Positions 16,677-26,820 are shown, numbered from the stretch's first letter. The stretch: DNA of 47,515 bases from an uncultured Clostridia bacterium (GCA_944362965.1 CALVTR010000010.1:1-47515); one strand, 5' to 3'. Notes: generated by a model from the sequence alone, not told the origin. Program-made: numbers and translations.

Positions 16677-17827
16677 TAAACCAGAAAATAGATAAAACGC
16701 TACTCAATATTGTTGAATTTTTGCAGGACGACAAAAAGTCGCAGTGTATAGTCAGAGCGTACGATTACAAAAGATTAAAGTCAATTTTATTACATAGAAA
16801 GATTGAAATTTTAAATGAATATTTATTCATAAAATCTTTCAGAATTCTTGCAAATAGAAAGCAAATTAAAGACCTAACAAATTTAAGTCAGGTTAAATTT
16901 ATCTCATCAGTCAGCACGGCGTCAGTGCTTATGAATATTGCAAAAAGAATTCTTGGCAGTGATGATGTGTCGCTTACAGGCAAAAACGTGACGGTTGCAT
17001 TTATCGACACAGGCATTGTAGAACATGGTGATTTTTGCATAGGGGAGAGACGTATCAAATATTTTAAGGACTTTGTAAATAACAAAGAAAAACCCTATGA
17101 CGACAACGGACATGGCACCTTTGTTGCAGGGGTGTGCAGCGGAAATGGAGCTCTTTCTGGCGGCAAGTTTAGTGGCATAGCTCCAAGGTCTAATATAATA
17201 TCACTGAAGGCACTCAATGGGCTAGGCGAGGCATCAGCAGATAAGATTTTGAATGCTATGGAGTGGATATATCTCAATCATAAAGCGTATGATATCAAGC
17301 TCGTGTGTATGAGTTTTGGCAGTGACCCACTTGGGCTTAATGACCCAATAATGTCGGGCGCTGAAGCCTTGTGGAAGGAAGGGCTTGTTGTTGTGGCAGC
17401 GGCGGGCAATAGCGGACCTGAATTTCAAACTATAAAAAGTCCGGGCGTTTCAAGTCAAATAATCACAGTCGGCGGCTTTGACGACAACCGTATAGATTTA
17501 GATTCATTTAATGAAAATTTCTTTGAAGTGGCAGAATTTTCATCACGCGGGCCAGCCTTTTCGCGATATAAACCAGACCTTGTCGCGCCGTCAGTTGATA
17601 TAGTCTCCTGTGGCAGGGAAAAGGCATATACGGTCTTAAGTGGAACGTCTGTAGCAACCCCAATGATAGCAGGGCTTTGCGCACTTTTGCTCGAACAAAA
17701 CAGCAAACTAAAGCCAATAGAAGTAAAAAGACTTCTGCTAAGTTGCTGCAAACCAATTTCATATAATAAAAACCTAGAAGGCTTCGGCTACCCGCAATTT
17801 AAAAAAATAATAAAGAATACTCAATAA
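16673..17827 (+). CDS. Subtilisin-like serine protease (S8), cytosolic AprX-type
   Basis: 384 aa. The catalytic triad is complete: Asp112 in VAFIDTGI, His147 in GHGTFVAG and Ser326 in SGTSVATP, with oxyanion Asn246 in AAAGNSG. Residues 1-90 resemble a short propeptide or inhibitor-like domain (IVRAYDYKRLK...). There is no signal peptide, so it is probably intracellular, like AprX/ISP. Coupled by a four-base overlap to the upstream 94-aa gene. Confidence 0.88.
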   Translation: MINQKIDKTLLNIVEFLQDDKKSQCIVRAYDYKRLKSILLHRKIEILNEYLFIKSFRILANRKQIKDLTNLSQVKFISSVSTASVLMNIAKRILGSDDVSLTGKNVTVAFIDTGIVEHGDFCIGERRIKYFKDFVNNKEKPYDDNGHGTFVAGVCSGNGALSGGKFSGIAPRSNIISLKALNGLGEASADKILNAMEWIYLNHKAYDIKLVCMSFGSDPLGLNDPIMSGAEALWKEGLVVVAAAGNSGPEFQTIKSPGVSSQIITVGGFDDNRIDLDSFNENFFEVAEFSSRGPAFSRYKPDLVAPSVDIVSCGREKAYTVLSGTSVATPMIAGLCALLLEQNSKLKPIEVKRLLLSCCKPISYNKNLEGFGYPQFKKIIKNTQ

Positions 17828-17854
17828 ATTCGGCAAAATATGTCGAATTTTTTT
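17826..17854 (+). terminator. Terminator after the subtilisin gene
   Basis: AAATTCG (17826-17832) pairs with CGAATTT (17844-17850), followed by a T run. Confidence 0.7.
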
Positions 17855-17887
17855 AAATTAAAAATAAAATATTGTTCTTTAAATAAA

Positions 17888-17916
17888 TTGACTTAAAAAG
17901 TGATATCAATTATACT
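17888..17916 (+). promoter_or_regulatory. Promoter of the double-HEPN-motif gene
   Basis: TTGACT (17888-17893), 17-bp spacer, TATACT (17911-17916); the start codon is at 17961. Confidence 0.65.
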
Positions 17917-17960
17917 GAATTTATATAGAATTTAATTTAAAAAATCCAAAGGGAAGGTAT

Positions 17961-19877
17961 ATGAAAAGTGAAGCTATTTTTAAGTTGATTGAAAAGATCA
18001 ATAATAACAACAGCAAACAAAACAAGTTCACAAAAGAAGAACGCGATTTTTTGCTTGACTCTTTAAGAATTTTTCTCTTTTTAATCAAGTATCCAATGGA
18101 AGAAAATGAACGTCCGCTTGAGAAATTTGCTGTAGCATGTAAAGAAAAAAAGTTTTTTATTGGAAATATACTGCAAGATGGCACGGATTCTGAAGATTAT
18201 GGAAATCCGAAATTTAAAGCGTTTATTGAAGATGATTCAATCAAATCAATAGATATATTTAAACGAAATTTTTTAAATTTTTATGATTTTTATCATGTTT
18301 ATGAAAAGAGAGATAGAGTTATAGATTGTTTTTTAAAAATCGAACCAGCAAATGAACTTCGTAATGGCAGTTTAAATACCTTCAATAAATTTCTCTCAAA
18401 TTATAAATTCCCTACTATCTGCAGCAGGGAAAGAACAAAAGAATTGTTAAATAATCCAAAGGTTAAAGCGGGAGAAGAAAATTTATATTATGTTCCATTA
18501 GATATTTTTACATCAAACATATTATATAAAAGAGATATAGGAGGTTATAGTATTGCTTATCTATTGATTGATGGACAACTTGTCGCTAAAGGCTTTGTTG
18601 ATGATGGCTCGTATGCTGAATATAAAAATATCCATGCAAAACAACAAGGTTTTATGGTGATGAGAAGTGATGGCTCTATAGATGAAAAATTTAATTCCGC
18701 ACTTATAATCCAACAACTAAGAAACTGTATCGCAGGGCATGAAAGCTATATGGTATGCGACATAAACCAAAAATATTTTGATAGTTCTAACATAGTTTTT
18801 ATGACAAAAGAGAATGAACCAAGAGCTATAGTGGTCGATGATGTATTTTTAAATGTGATACATCAAATTATAGATTATGAAGATGATTTAGCTGAAAATT
18901 GGACAAAAGTTTTCAAGCCAAAAATACATACAAATCAAACAGTCAAGCAATATTTAGAAAACCTTTTTTACTATATTATCTGCCCAGATAAAAATGAAGA
19001 TAAATCCTTTTATATTGCAATGATATATCATCTGGACAAAGAATATAGCACCTATGACTATATAAACAATGCAGAAGTTTTAGAGTTTTTAAAGAAAAGT
19101 TTTCCTAATGCAACAATAGAAAGTAATAAAATCTGCAATACAAACTTGCTTGAAACCTTGCTTCCAAAAGATATAAAACCAAAGGACAATGAAAGTTGCA
19201 ATAATATTCAAGCTTCTTTAGACTTTTTGCTAGATTTTTATGACAAAAGTATATACACCCAAGAAGATATATTTAAGCTGAATGAAGATACAAAAGCCAT
19301 ACCTATACAAAAGTCAGGCATGCAGGATTTAGTCAATGAAACCTTAAAGATTATAACTGAAGATTCACATAAAGACAAAAACAAGGTATTAAAAAACAAT
19401 CTACTACTCCTGCAAAAACGTGAAGCGCTATTCTTTATTTGTTATTTTGTCTCTTATCTCAATATAGTTCAAAACAGATTTGTAGAAGAAATTAAAGGCG
19501 AAAAGGCACAAGAGGTTTTAGATGTTTTGGATTTTTCAAAATTTACAATCTATCCTAATTTTAAAGATGGCAAATACAGAAAAGGTCAAAGTTTAGAAGA
19601 CAAAATACGTATTGTAACTGCAATTAGAAATGCTCTTTGTCATTTTGATTTAAAGGTTGAGCTTGATGTGGGTGGTGATGGCACAGAATCACTTTTAAGC
19701 TTTTTTAGTCCGTCAAAAGGTGGCGGTTATTTTATTAAAGCAAAGGCGAAAGATTTTTTAGAAGTATTCACAGCAAAAGAGCTTTTCGAATACAGAGAGT
19801 ATGAAAGTCTTTCATTCAAAACCCTAGACGATTTTCTTTTATATATTAAAGATAAATTAAAAAATTTTCATAATTAA
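17961..19877 (+). CDS. Large protein with two HEPN-like RN...H motifs, candidate RNase
   Basis: 638 aa, cytosolic, RBS GGGAAGG. Two segments have the HEPN ribonuclease motif in its preferred form, Arg-Asn followed by His: LRNCIAGH (R254, N255, H260; R-x5-H) and IRNALCH (R556, N557, H561; R-x4-H). Each lies in a helix followed by the strand/loop pattern typical of minimal HEPN domains. HEPN proteins are usually RNases of toxin-antitoxin, abortive-infection or CRISPR systems, some with two motifs. Regions 1-230 and 300-500 match nothing I recognise. No antitoxin or CRISPR array is adjacent. The gene has its own promoter and flanking terminator-like structures, and separates a protease gene from murG. 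Function as an RNase is inference from the motifs. Confidence 0.6.
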   Translation: MKSEAIFKLIEKINNNNSKQNKFTKEERDFLLDSLRIFLFLIKYPMEENERPLEKFAVACKEKKFFIGNILQDGTDSEDYGNPKFKAFIEDDSIKSIDIFKRNFLNFYDFYHVYEKRDRVIDCFLKIEPANELRNGSLNTFNKFLSNYKFPTICSRERTKELLNNPKVKAGEENLYYVPLDIFTSNILYKRDIGGYSIAYLLIDGQLVAKGFVDDGSYAEYKNIHAKQQGFMVMRSDGSIDEKFNSALIIQQLRNCIAGHESYMVCDINQKYFDSSNIVFMTKENEPRAIVVDDVFLNVIHQIIDYEDDLAENWTKVFKPKIHTNQTVKQYLENLFYYIICPDKNEDKSFYIAMIYHLDKEYSTYDYINNAEVLEFLKKSFPNATIESNKICNTNLLETLLPKDIKPKDNESCNNIQASLDFLLDFYDKSIYTQEDIFKLNEDTKAIPIQKSGMQDLVNETLKIITEDSHKDKNKVLKNNLLLLQKREALFFICYFVSYLNIVQNRFVEEIKGEKAQEVLDVLDFSKFTIYPNFKDGKYRKGQSLEDKIRIVTAIRNALCHFDLKVELDVGGDGTESLLSFFSPSKGGGYFIKAKAKDFLEVFTAKELFEYREYESLSFKTLDDFLLYIKDKLKNFHN

Positions 19878-19890
19878 AATAGCTTTTTAA

Positions 19891-20949
19891 CTAATCATTA
19901 TCCTTTAATTCAACTTGCTTTATTAGTTCTATAATTTTATCACAAGCATCATTTTTTGCCATTTTTTCTGTATTTTTAATGTATTTTTCTTTATTTTTAT
20001 ATAAATTATTAAGTTTTAACACAAATAGGCTGTCATCATAATCTTCTTCAAGCAACAAATCTGCATAGCCCAAAGAAGAGAATAAATTTGCGTTTTCAAT
20101 CTGGTCGCCACGTGAACACTTCTTTGAAAGGGGAATTAAAAGCATGGGCTTTTTAAAAGTTAAAAATTCATTTATAGCACCTGAGCCTGCACGAGAAAGC
20201 ACAATGTCAGCATAGTCAAGATAGTCACCCATGTTGTCAGCATAGTCAACTTGAAAGTATCCTGCATGACTAATTTTTTTTGTGTCTTGCATGCCAGTTA
20301 TATGCACAACGTTGAAATTTTCAGTAAGCCTATCAATATTTTTTATAACCTTATCGTTTATAAACTTAGCTCCACTTGAGCCGCCAACAACAAGCAGATT
20401 GCCTTTAGATTTATCTAGGCTCTCATAAAACGCAAGCTTCTTTTTATTGCCCTTAAAAAGGGCATTTCTTATAGGTTGCCCAGTGAACACACATTTTTCA
20501 GAAGTTTTAGCTGTTTCTTCAAAAGCCGTGCACATAAAACTACAGCATTTAAGAATAATCTTGTTTGCAAGCCCCATGCTAAGGTCAGATTCATGACTAA
20601 TAATTGGAATTTTTAAACACTTTCCAGCAATAGCCACAGGCACGGCAACAAAACCGCCCTTAGAAAATATGCAACAAGGCTTAATCTCTTTTAAAATTTT
20701 TTTAGCTTCTCTTATAGCTTTCAAAAGCCTAAAAGGAATAAGCAAGTTTTTTAACGTCAATTTCCGCTCAAGCTTGACAGTGTCAATTTTGTGATAGATG
20801 ATGTCCTTGTCCTTTGCCACAATATCTTTTTCCATGCCGTTGCCGCCGATATAATGAATAGCGTAGTCTTTTTCCAACCTTTCTTTAACAGCAAGAGCAG
20901 GGTAGACATGCCCAGCCGTTCCGCCGCCAGTTAAAACAATAGTTTTCAT
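19891..20949 (-). CDS. murG: UDP-GlcNAc:lipid I N-acetylglucosaminyltransferase MurG
   Basis: 352 aa, usual length, RBS TAGGAG. Makes lipid II on the inner face of the membrane. The start KTIVLTGGGTAGHVYPAL is the MurG glycine-rich loop; GGSSGAKFIND and SRAGSGAINEF match the donor-binding motifs. It is outside the dcw cluster, alone on its strand, convergent to the HEPN-motif gene and divergent from gyrB. Confidence 0.95.
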   Translation of the reverse strand: MKTIVLTGGGTAGHVYPALAVKERLEKDYAIHYIGGNGMEKDIVAKDKDIIYHKIDTVKLERKLTLKNLLIPFRLLKAIREAKKILKEIKPCCIFSKGGFVAVPVAIAGKCLKIPIISHESDLSMGLANKIILKCCSFMCTAFEETAKTSEKCVFTGQPIRNALFKGNKKKLAFYESLDKSKGNLLVVGGSSGAKFINDKVIKNIDRLTENFNVVHITGMQDTKKISHAGYFQVDYADNMGDYLDYADIVLSRAGSGAINEFLTFKKPMLLIPLSKKCSRGDQIENANLFSSLGYADLLLEEDYDDSLFVLKLNNLYKNKEKYIKNTEKMAKNDACDKIIELIKQVELKDND

Positions 20950-21128
20950 AAAAATCTCCTAGTTGTATTTTACGCATCTTTAAACAAAATATGCCACAAT
21001 TCGACAATATTATGATTATTCAAAATTATGTATAAATATGCATAAGCATGAATTTTTATACAGCATCTTCAATTACAAAAACATAACTATTTTTTGTTAT
21101 AAAGATTGTATAAAAGGGGCAAAATCTA

Positions 21129-21157
21129 TTGTTAAAAAAGGCTTTTTATGTTATAAT
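21129..21157 (+). promoter_or_regulatory. gyrB-gyrA promoter
   Basis: TTGTTA (21129-21134), 17-bp spacer, TATAAT (21152-21157), about 31 bases before the gyrB ATG. Confidence 0.65.
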
Positions 21158-21188
21158 AATAAAAATATTTTGTAGCTTAGGAGTAAAT

Positions 21189-23141
21189 ATGTCAGAACAA
21201 AAATATGATGCAAAAGATATAGTTGTGCTTGAAGGACTTGAAGCGGTCAGACTTAGACCAGGTATGTATATAGGCACAACTGGCAGCAAGGGTATGCACC
21301 ATCTTTTATGGGAGATTGTTGATAACGCCATTGACGAAATTGCAAACGGCTATGGTGACACTATAACAATCACGCTCAACACCGATGGCTCTGCCACTGT
21401 TGAAGATAATGGTCGTGGGATTCCAGTTGATGAGCATCCAACTCTTCATAAATCAGGCGTTGAAGTTGTCTATACCACCTTGCACGCAGGCGGAAAGTTC
21501 AACACCGACAACTATAAGTTCTCGGGCGGGCTTCACGGCGTTGGTGCATCAGTTACAAACGCACTTTCAAAGTGGTGTAACGTCACAGTTTATAAAAATG
21601 GAAAAGAATATTATATCGGTTTCCATTCTTATACTGATGAAGATGGTAAAACACACAGCGGCGTGCCTGTAGAGCCATTAAAAATGGTTGGAAAAACTAA
21701 TAAAACAGGAACTAAGGTGACTTTCCTTCCAGATAGTGAAATGTTCGGCAATATAAAGTTCAACTTTGAAACTATCTGCAACCGAGCAAGAGAGCTTGCC
21801 TTTTTAAATAAAGGTTTGAAGATAAAACTTATTGACCTTAACACCGATAGGGAAGAAGAGTATCACTATGAAGGTGGTATAGCTGACTTTGTGCTGTATC
21901 TTGTTGAAGGCAAAAACAAACTATTCAGCAAGCCTGTATACTTTGAAGCGGAAGATAAAAATTTTGACCTTCAAGTTGCCTTTATCTATACAGATGGCTA
22001 CACAGAAAGCTCATTTTCATTTGTAAATAACATTCCAACAATCGAAGGCGGAACACATGAAACAGGCTTCCGCTCAGCTTTCACTAAGGTTATGAACGAG
22101 TATGCCCGTAACAATAATTTCTTAAAAGAGAAAGAACAAAACCTGCTTGGCGAAGACTTTAGAGAAGGCTTGACTGTTGTTTTAAATGTCAAGATGAATA
22201 ATGTTCAGTTTGAAGGACAAACAAAAACCAAACTTGGCAACCCAGAAGCTAAAACACTCGTTGAAAATTTGACAGTAAAAAATCTTTCAGAGCTTTTGAA
22301 AGACAAAAAGATGTCAACAACAGCGGAAATAATTGTCAATAAAGCAAAAGGTGCTGCAAAAGTGCGAGAAGCTGCCAAGAAGGCAAAGGAGCTTACACGA
22401 GCAAAAAACTCAGCCGAGAACTTCAACTTGGTTGGAAAACTTGCCGCAGCAACTTCAAAGAATAGAGAAAAGTCAGAGCTATTTATTGTGGAAGGTGATT
22501 CTGCGGGCGGCTCAGCAAAACAAGGACGTGATAGACGCTATCAAGCCATCCTTCCACTTAGAGGCAAACCACTCAATGCTGAAAAGAAGAGAATAGACCA
22601 AGTGCTTGCAAATGAAGAGATAAGAACAATCATCTCAGCACTCAACACAGGCATTGGCGAAGATTTTGACTTGTCAAGTTTAAGATATAATAAGGTTATA
22701 ATCCTAAGCGATGCCGACCAAGACGGTGCACATATTAGGGCAATTCTTTTAACCTTCTTCTTCAGATATATGCGAGAGCTTATCAATGATGGACATGTCT
22801 TTATAGGCCTGCCACCACTCTATAGGGTTGCAAAGAAAGGCTATGAAGAATATGTTTATTCTGATAAAGAGCTCCCTGAAGCTATAGCAAGAGCTGGACG
22901 AAACTACGATTTGCAGAGATATAAAGGTCTTGGCGAGATGAACCCTGAGCAGCTATGGGAGACCACTATGGACCCTGAAAAACGTAACCTTGTTCAAGTG
23001 ACGATAGAAGATGCGGCAGAAGCTGAAAAGATGGTCACAACGCTCATGGGCGATGATATTGAAGCAAGAAAACAATATATCAACGAGCATGCAAACTTTG
23101 ACCGAGAAGATGAATTTATGAAAAACTATAAGAAAATATAG
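21189..23141 (+). CDS. gyrB: Type IIA DNA topoisomerase subunit B (GyrB)
   Basis: 650 aa from the ATG at 21189 (RBS TAGGAG); an upstream in-frame start would overlap the promoter. GHKL ATPase motifs are EIVDNAIDE, DNGRGIPVDEHP and GGLHGVGASVTNAL. The TOPRIM motif is EGDSAGGSAKQGRDR, and the C-terminus is QRYKGLGEMNPEQLWETTMD. It forms the A2B2 enzyme with the gyrA product 93 bases downstream. GyrB and ParE are close; gyrase is favoured but see the subunit A entry. Confidence 0.92.
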   Translation: MSEQKYDAKDIVVLEGLEAVRLRPGMYIGTTGSKGMHHLLWEIVDNAIDEIANGYGDTITITLNTDGSATVEDNGRGIPVDEHPTLHKSGVEVVYTTLHAGGKFNTDNYKFSGGLHGVGASVTNALSKWCNVTVYKNGKEYYIGFHSYTDEDGKTHSGVPVEPLKMVGKTNKTGTKVTFLPDSEMFGNIKFNFETICNRARELAFLNKGLKIKLIDLNTDREEEYHYEGGIADFVLYLVEGKNKLFSKPVYFEAEDKNFDLQVAFIYTDGYTESSFSFVNNIPTIEGGTHETGFRSAFTKVMNEYARNNNFLKEKEQNLLGEDFREGLTVVLNVKMNNVQFEGQTKTKLGNPEAKTLVENLTVKNLSELLKDKKMSTTAEIIVNKAKGAAKVREAAKKAKELTRAKNSAENFNLVGKLAAATSKNREKSELFIVEGDSAGGSAKQGRDRRYQAILPLRGKPLNAEKKRIDQVLANEEIRTIISALNTGIGEDFDLSSLRYNKVIILSDADQDGAHIRAILLTFFFRYMRELINDGHVFIGLPPLYRVAKKGYEEYVYSDKELPEAIARAGRNYDLQRYKGLGEMNPEQLWETTMDPEKRNLVQVTIEDAAEAEKMVTTLMGDDIEARKQYINEHANFDREDEFMKNYKKI

Positions 23142-23234
23142 ATAAACAATTTTAAAGAAAATTAACAAAAATTTAATAAAAAAACAAAAAAAATAGTAAA
23201 AAACACGTAAAAACACTGAAAAATAGGAGAAATT

Positions 23235-25724
23235 ATGCAAGATAACAACTTTGAGCAGCAAAGAATGCAGTATGATAGCCAAGATGAAAATCAAGAAAAT
23301 GATGTTGATTTATCAGACGGACAAGATGGCACAGACGGCACAACCGGAATAATCTATAAAGATATGAGCGAAGTTCTGCATGACTCAATGATTCCATATA
23401 CCGAAACTGTTGTTATGGATAGAGCTTTGCCACGTGTAGAAGACGGACTAAAGCCGGTTCAAAGAAGAATACTTTATTCAATGCTAGAACTCAGTGTCAC
23501 TCCAGACAAGCCACACAGAAAATCTGCAAGAATTGTCGGCGACTGCTTAGGCAAATACCATCCACACGGCGATAGCTCGGTTTATGATGCTATGTGTCGT
23601 ATGGCTCAAAGCTGGGTAATGAGAGCACCACTTGTCGACGGACACGGAAACTTTGGCTCTGTCGACGGCGATAGCCCTGCTGCTATGCGTTATACAGAAG
23701 CAAGGCTCACTCCACTTGCTATGGAGCTTATGCGAGACCTAGAAAAAGACACTGTAAGGTGGAGTTTGAACTTTGATGACACTCTCAAAGAGCCAGACAT
23801 GATGCCAGGCAGATTTCCAAACCTTCTTGTCAATGGTGCAACAGGAATTGCGGTAGGTGTTGCAACAAACATTCCGCCGCACAATCTTGGCGAAGCGATA
23901 GACGGCGTAGTAGCCTATATAAACAATCCAAATATCAAAGTTGAACAACTTATGCGTTTTATAAAAGGTCCAGACTTTCCGTCAGGCGGCGAAATCATTG
24001 ATGCTGAAGGCGGACTTGAACAAGCTTATAAAACAGGCAAGGGCAAAATTCTCATAAGGGCAAAGGTGTCTGTTGAAAAGGCGGGTGATAAATGTAACCT
24101 TGTCATCACAGAGCTTCCATATCAGGTCAACAAAGCCCAGCTTCTTCAAAAGATTGCCGAGCTTAAGGAACAGAATAAGGACAAATATTCTGCAATCACT
24201 GAAATTAGAGATGAGTCAGATAGAACAGGTATGCGTGCCGTTATCAGACTTAAAAAGGAAGCTGACCCAAAGAAAATCCTAGAGCTTCTTTTCAAATCAA
24301 CCAACTTACAAATCTCATATGGTATCAATATGGTTGCAATCGCAGGCGGCAAACCAAAACAACTCAACTTGCTTGAAATTGTTTCATATTATGCACAGTA
24401 TCAAAGAGAAGTTATTGTAAGGCGAACAAAATATGACCTTAACATTGCAAAAGAGCGCGCCCATATTGTTGAAGGCCTTCTTATAGCAATAAAAAATATT
24501 GACGATGTTATAAAGATAATCAAAAAGTCAGCAACCACAACAGAAGCAAAACAAAGATTAAGAGACAAATTCAACTTGTCAGAGCGTCAAGCTCAGGCTA
24601 TACTTGATATGCGTCTTGCAAGACTTGTGCATTTGGAAGTTACAAAACTTGAAGAAGAACTTGCCGAGCTTAAGAAAAGAATAGCCGAGTATGAAGAAAT
24701 ACTAGGCTCTAAAAAACTTCAATATGACGTTGTAAAGAAAGAACTTACAGAGATAAAGAAAAGCTACAACAATCCGCGACGTTCTCAAATAGGTAGTGAC
24801 AGTGAAATTGTATTGACAGCTGTTACAGAAGATAGCGAAGACAACGACAAGGACTACGTTGTTGCAATCACTGCAGGCAACACAATAAAGAAGGTGACGG
24901 CAAAGAATTATTCAATGTCACAAAAGAATTTGACTGAAAATTCCACAATCAATGATGTTCCAATTCAAGTTGAAAACTTGTCGGGGGGCGACACAATTCT
25001 TATCTTCACAAGTCAAGGCAATGCCATAAAGACAACAGTATCACAAATCAAAGAATGCAAATGGCGGGATAAGGGCGTTTCACTTCTGTCAATAGATAAG
25101 TCTGTTGTTTTGAATGAAGTGCCAATCAAGATTATGAAGGCATCGCAGGAAGGCTCAATTCTATTTATGACAAAATATGGCATGGTCAAGAAGAGCGAAG
25201 CAAAAGAGCTTATAGTCAACAAATCCTTCTATCAAGTTTGCAAGCTTAATGACGGCGATGAGGTCAAGAATGTTGAAATAGATAAGAATGGTAAGTCTAT
25301 TCTTATGCTCACACGAAAGGGTATGTCGCTCAACTTTGATAAGGTAGACATCCCAACACAAGGTCGTATCTCTGGTGGGGTAAAGGGTATCAATCTAGAC
25401 GACGGCGACAGCGTCATCTTTGCAAAACAAGTTGATTTCACACATATTGTGGCGGTCACAGATAATGGCTATATAAAGAAAATTCCTGTCAAAGAATTTC
25501 CAATAGCACAGCGCTATCGCAAAGGACTTAAATATATAACCTTTGCAAAGAATTGTCAAAACGTATTCTATGCATGTGATATAACAGGCAACGCAACACT
25601 TGCAGTTGACTTCGGCTTAAAAATCTTGCCTATGGACACAAAGAAACTCCCAGAGACCGAGCGTCTTACAATAGGCAACGAGATTATCAAAAAGAACTTC
25701 TTTACAATCAACAAAATGTTGTAA
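23235..25724 (+). CDS. gyrA: Type IIA DNA topoisomerase subunit A (GyrA/ParC)
   Basis: 829 aa, RBS TAGGAGA. About 40 acidic Gln-rich residues precede the conserved start. The active site is in [10 protein letters not shown] with Tyr153. The quinolone region [10 protein letters not shown] keeps Ser114 and Asp118, the positions of E. coli Ser83/Asp87, so no classical resistance change is present. The C-terminal beta-pinwheel is present (repeats at about 530-829), but I cannot find the QRRGGKG GyrA box that gyrase needs for DNA wrapping; the corresponding region reads [13 protein letters not shown]. The enzyme may be a topoisomerase IV or a gyrase with a changed box. It is the only subunit A in the window. 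Confidence 0.88.
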   Translation: MQDNNFEQQRMQYDSQDENQENDVDLSDGQDGTDGTTGIIYKDMSEVLHDSMIPYTETVVMDRALPRVEDGLKPVQRRILYSMLELSVTPDKPHRKSARIVGDCLGKYHPHGDSSVYDAMCRMAQSWVMRAPLVDGHGNFGSVDGDSPAAMRYTEARLTPLAMELMRDLEKDTVRWSLNFDDTLKEPDMMPGRFPNLLVNGATGIAVGVATNIPPHNLGEAIDGVVAYINNPNIKVEQLMRFIKGPDFPSGGEIIDAEGGLEQAYKTGKGKILIRAKVSVEKAGDKCNLVITELPYQVNKAQLLQKIAELKEQNKDKYSAITEIRDESDRTGMRAVIRLKKEADPKKILELLFKSTNLQISYGINMVAIAGGKPKQLNLLEIVSYYAQYQREVIVRRTKYDLNIAKERAHIVEGLLIAIKNIDDVIKIIKKSATTTEAKQRLRDKFNLSERQAQAILDMRLARLVHLEVTKLEEELAELKKRIAEYEEILGSKKLQYDVVKKELTEIKKSYNNPRRSQIGSDSEIVLTAVTEDSEDNDKDYVVAITAGNTIKKVTAKNYSMSQKNLTENSTINDVPIQVENLSGGDTILIFTSQGNAIKTTVSQIKECKWRDKGVSLLSIDKSVVLNEVPIKIMKASQEGSILFMTKYGMVKKSEAKELIVNKSFYQVCKLNDGDEVKNVEIDKNGKSILMLTRKGMSLNFDKVDIPTQGRISGGVKGINLDDGDSVIFAKQVDFTHIVAVTDNGYIKKIPVKEFPIAQRYRKGLKYITFAKNCQNVFYACDITGNATLAVDFGLKILPMDTKKLPETERLTIGNEIIKKNFFTINKML

Positions 25725-25796
25725 TGCGATTGACAAAATTTTGTCATTTATTGACCGCAGTATAATAAACCTTTATATTGACAAAATAAATTATAT

Positions 25797-25847
25797 AAAA
25801 AGCACTTTGATATCCCGATTAATCGGTTTACTTCAAAGTGCTTTTTT
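25797..25847 (+). terminator. gyrA terminator with a nested palindrome
   Basis: AAAAAGCACTTTGA (25797-25810) pairs with TCAAAGTGCTTTTT (25833-25846). The 22-nt loop holds a perfect palindrome CCGATTAATCGG (25815-25826), giving a two-tier hairpin. A separate palindrome TGACAAAATTTTGTCA (25731-25746) lies just after the gyrA stop. Confidence 0.85.
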
Positions 25848-25944
25848 ATTTTAAATATTATTATACGGTAAATCAGTTCTATTGTAAAATTTTTAAGTAT
25901 TCACAGCATTTTTCTAAAAACTTTAAAAATATTTTTAAAAACAC

Positions 25945-25973
25945 TTGACAAATGCGTCCAAAATACGCATACT
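25945..25973 (+). promoter_or_regulatory. NrtR-like gene promoter with operator between -35 and -10
   Basis: TTGACA (25945-25950), 17-bp spacer, CATACT (25968-25973). The spacer holds GCGTCCAAAATACGCAT (25954-25970), an inverted repeat TGCGT-N7-ACGCA. The same 17-mer with one change occurs at 26831-26847. Confidence 0.7.
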
Positions 25974-25990
25974 ATATACGTGAGGTGAAA

Positions 25991-26644
25991 ATGGACATAA
26001 AAAATCCACTCTATAAAAATCAGGGGATACACGTGATAACGGCATTGTTCACAGTTGAAGATGGCAAGTTTAAGGTGCTTCTTATAAAAAGAAACAACGA
26101 GCCATTCAAAGATATGTGGATACTTGTTGGGGGAGCGTGCTATAACAACGAGACGGTTGAAGAAGCAATGAAACGTGAAATGTTTGAGAAAACAGGGCTT
26201 AAAAATATAAACACAACATTCTTTAGGGTATACTCAAACCCAAATAGAAGCCCGCTCATGCGTATGCTAGCCGTCGTCTATATTGGTGTGATTGACTGCA
26301 AAAAGGTGAGCATTCAGAAAAAGACCACAAAGACAAAAGATGCCGATTGGTTTTTGCTTGATAGAGTGCCACCACTAGGCTATGACCATAGCGAAATACT
26401 TAAAGATGCCACTGAGTTTTTAAAAGAGAAGATGTTTGACTCACAGATAATGAAAGGGCTATTTCCAAAGACCTTCACCTTGCCAGAGCTTTATAAAGCC
26501 TATCAAAGTATACTTGATAAAGGCCTTGATAGACGCAATTTCAGAAAACTTTTACTGTCAAGTGGCATTATAGAGCCAACAGGACAACTTGAAGCAACAT
26601 CAGGGAAAAAGCCAGCAAAATTATATAAATTTTGTGAAAAATAA
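25991..26644 (+). CDS. NrtR-like Nudix/winged-helix transcriptional regulator
   Basis: 217 aa from the ATG at 25991 (RBS GAGGTG). Residues 1-145 form a Nudix domain; its box reads GACYNNETVEEAMKREMFEK, with the REUxEE core changed to REMFEK, so hydrolase activity is doubtful. Residues about 150-217 form a winged-helix tail (FTLPELYKAYQSILDKGL, RRNFRKLLLSSGII, KPAKLYKF), the NrtR layout. NrtR senses ADP-ribose and represses NAD genes. The operator inside its own promoter and the matching one before the next gene suggest it controls both. Confidence 0.8.
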   Translation: MDIKNPLYKNQGIHVITALFTVEDGKFKVLLIKRNNEPFKDMWILVGGACYNNETVEEAMKREMFEKTGLKNINTTFFRVYSNPNRSPLMRMLAVVYIGVIDCKKVSIQKKTTKTKDADWFLLDRVPPLGYDHSEILKDATEFLKEKMFDSQIMKGLFPKTFTLPELYKAYQSILDKGLDRRNFRKLLLSSGIIEPTGQLEATSGKKPAKLYKFCEK

Positions 26645-26795
26645 TAAAAATTTAATTAAAAAACTTAAAAATTATCAAAAAAAATGTCGAAAATATTAAA
26701 AATAATTTTCACAAATAAAAATCTCGAAAATACCTTTAACCAAAATTTTATAAGTTTATATTTCCAATTTTTATTATTTTAAATTTTTTAAATAA

Positions 26796-26820
26796 ATGCT
26801 TAAATAAGCATTTTTAAAAA
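26796..26820 (+). terminator. Hairpin between the NrtR-like gene and the P-loop/CYTH gene
   Basis: AAATGCTTA and TAAGCATTT form a 9-bp hairpin followed by TT and A-rich sequence. It may be a weak terminator; the rest of 26645-26876 is AT-rich with no gene. Confidence 0.5.

Noticed and set aside
17961-19877. Assigning the double-HEPN-motif protein to Cas13
   Set aside because: No CRISPR array or cas gene is present, the protein is shorter than known Cas13 enzymes, and only the short motifs match.
25778-25847. Small RNA made from a promoter just before the gyrA terminator
   Set aside because: TTGACA at 25778 has no -10 box at a proper distance.
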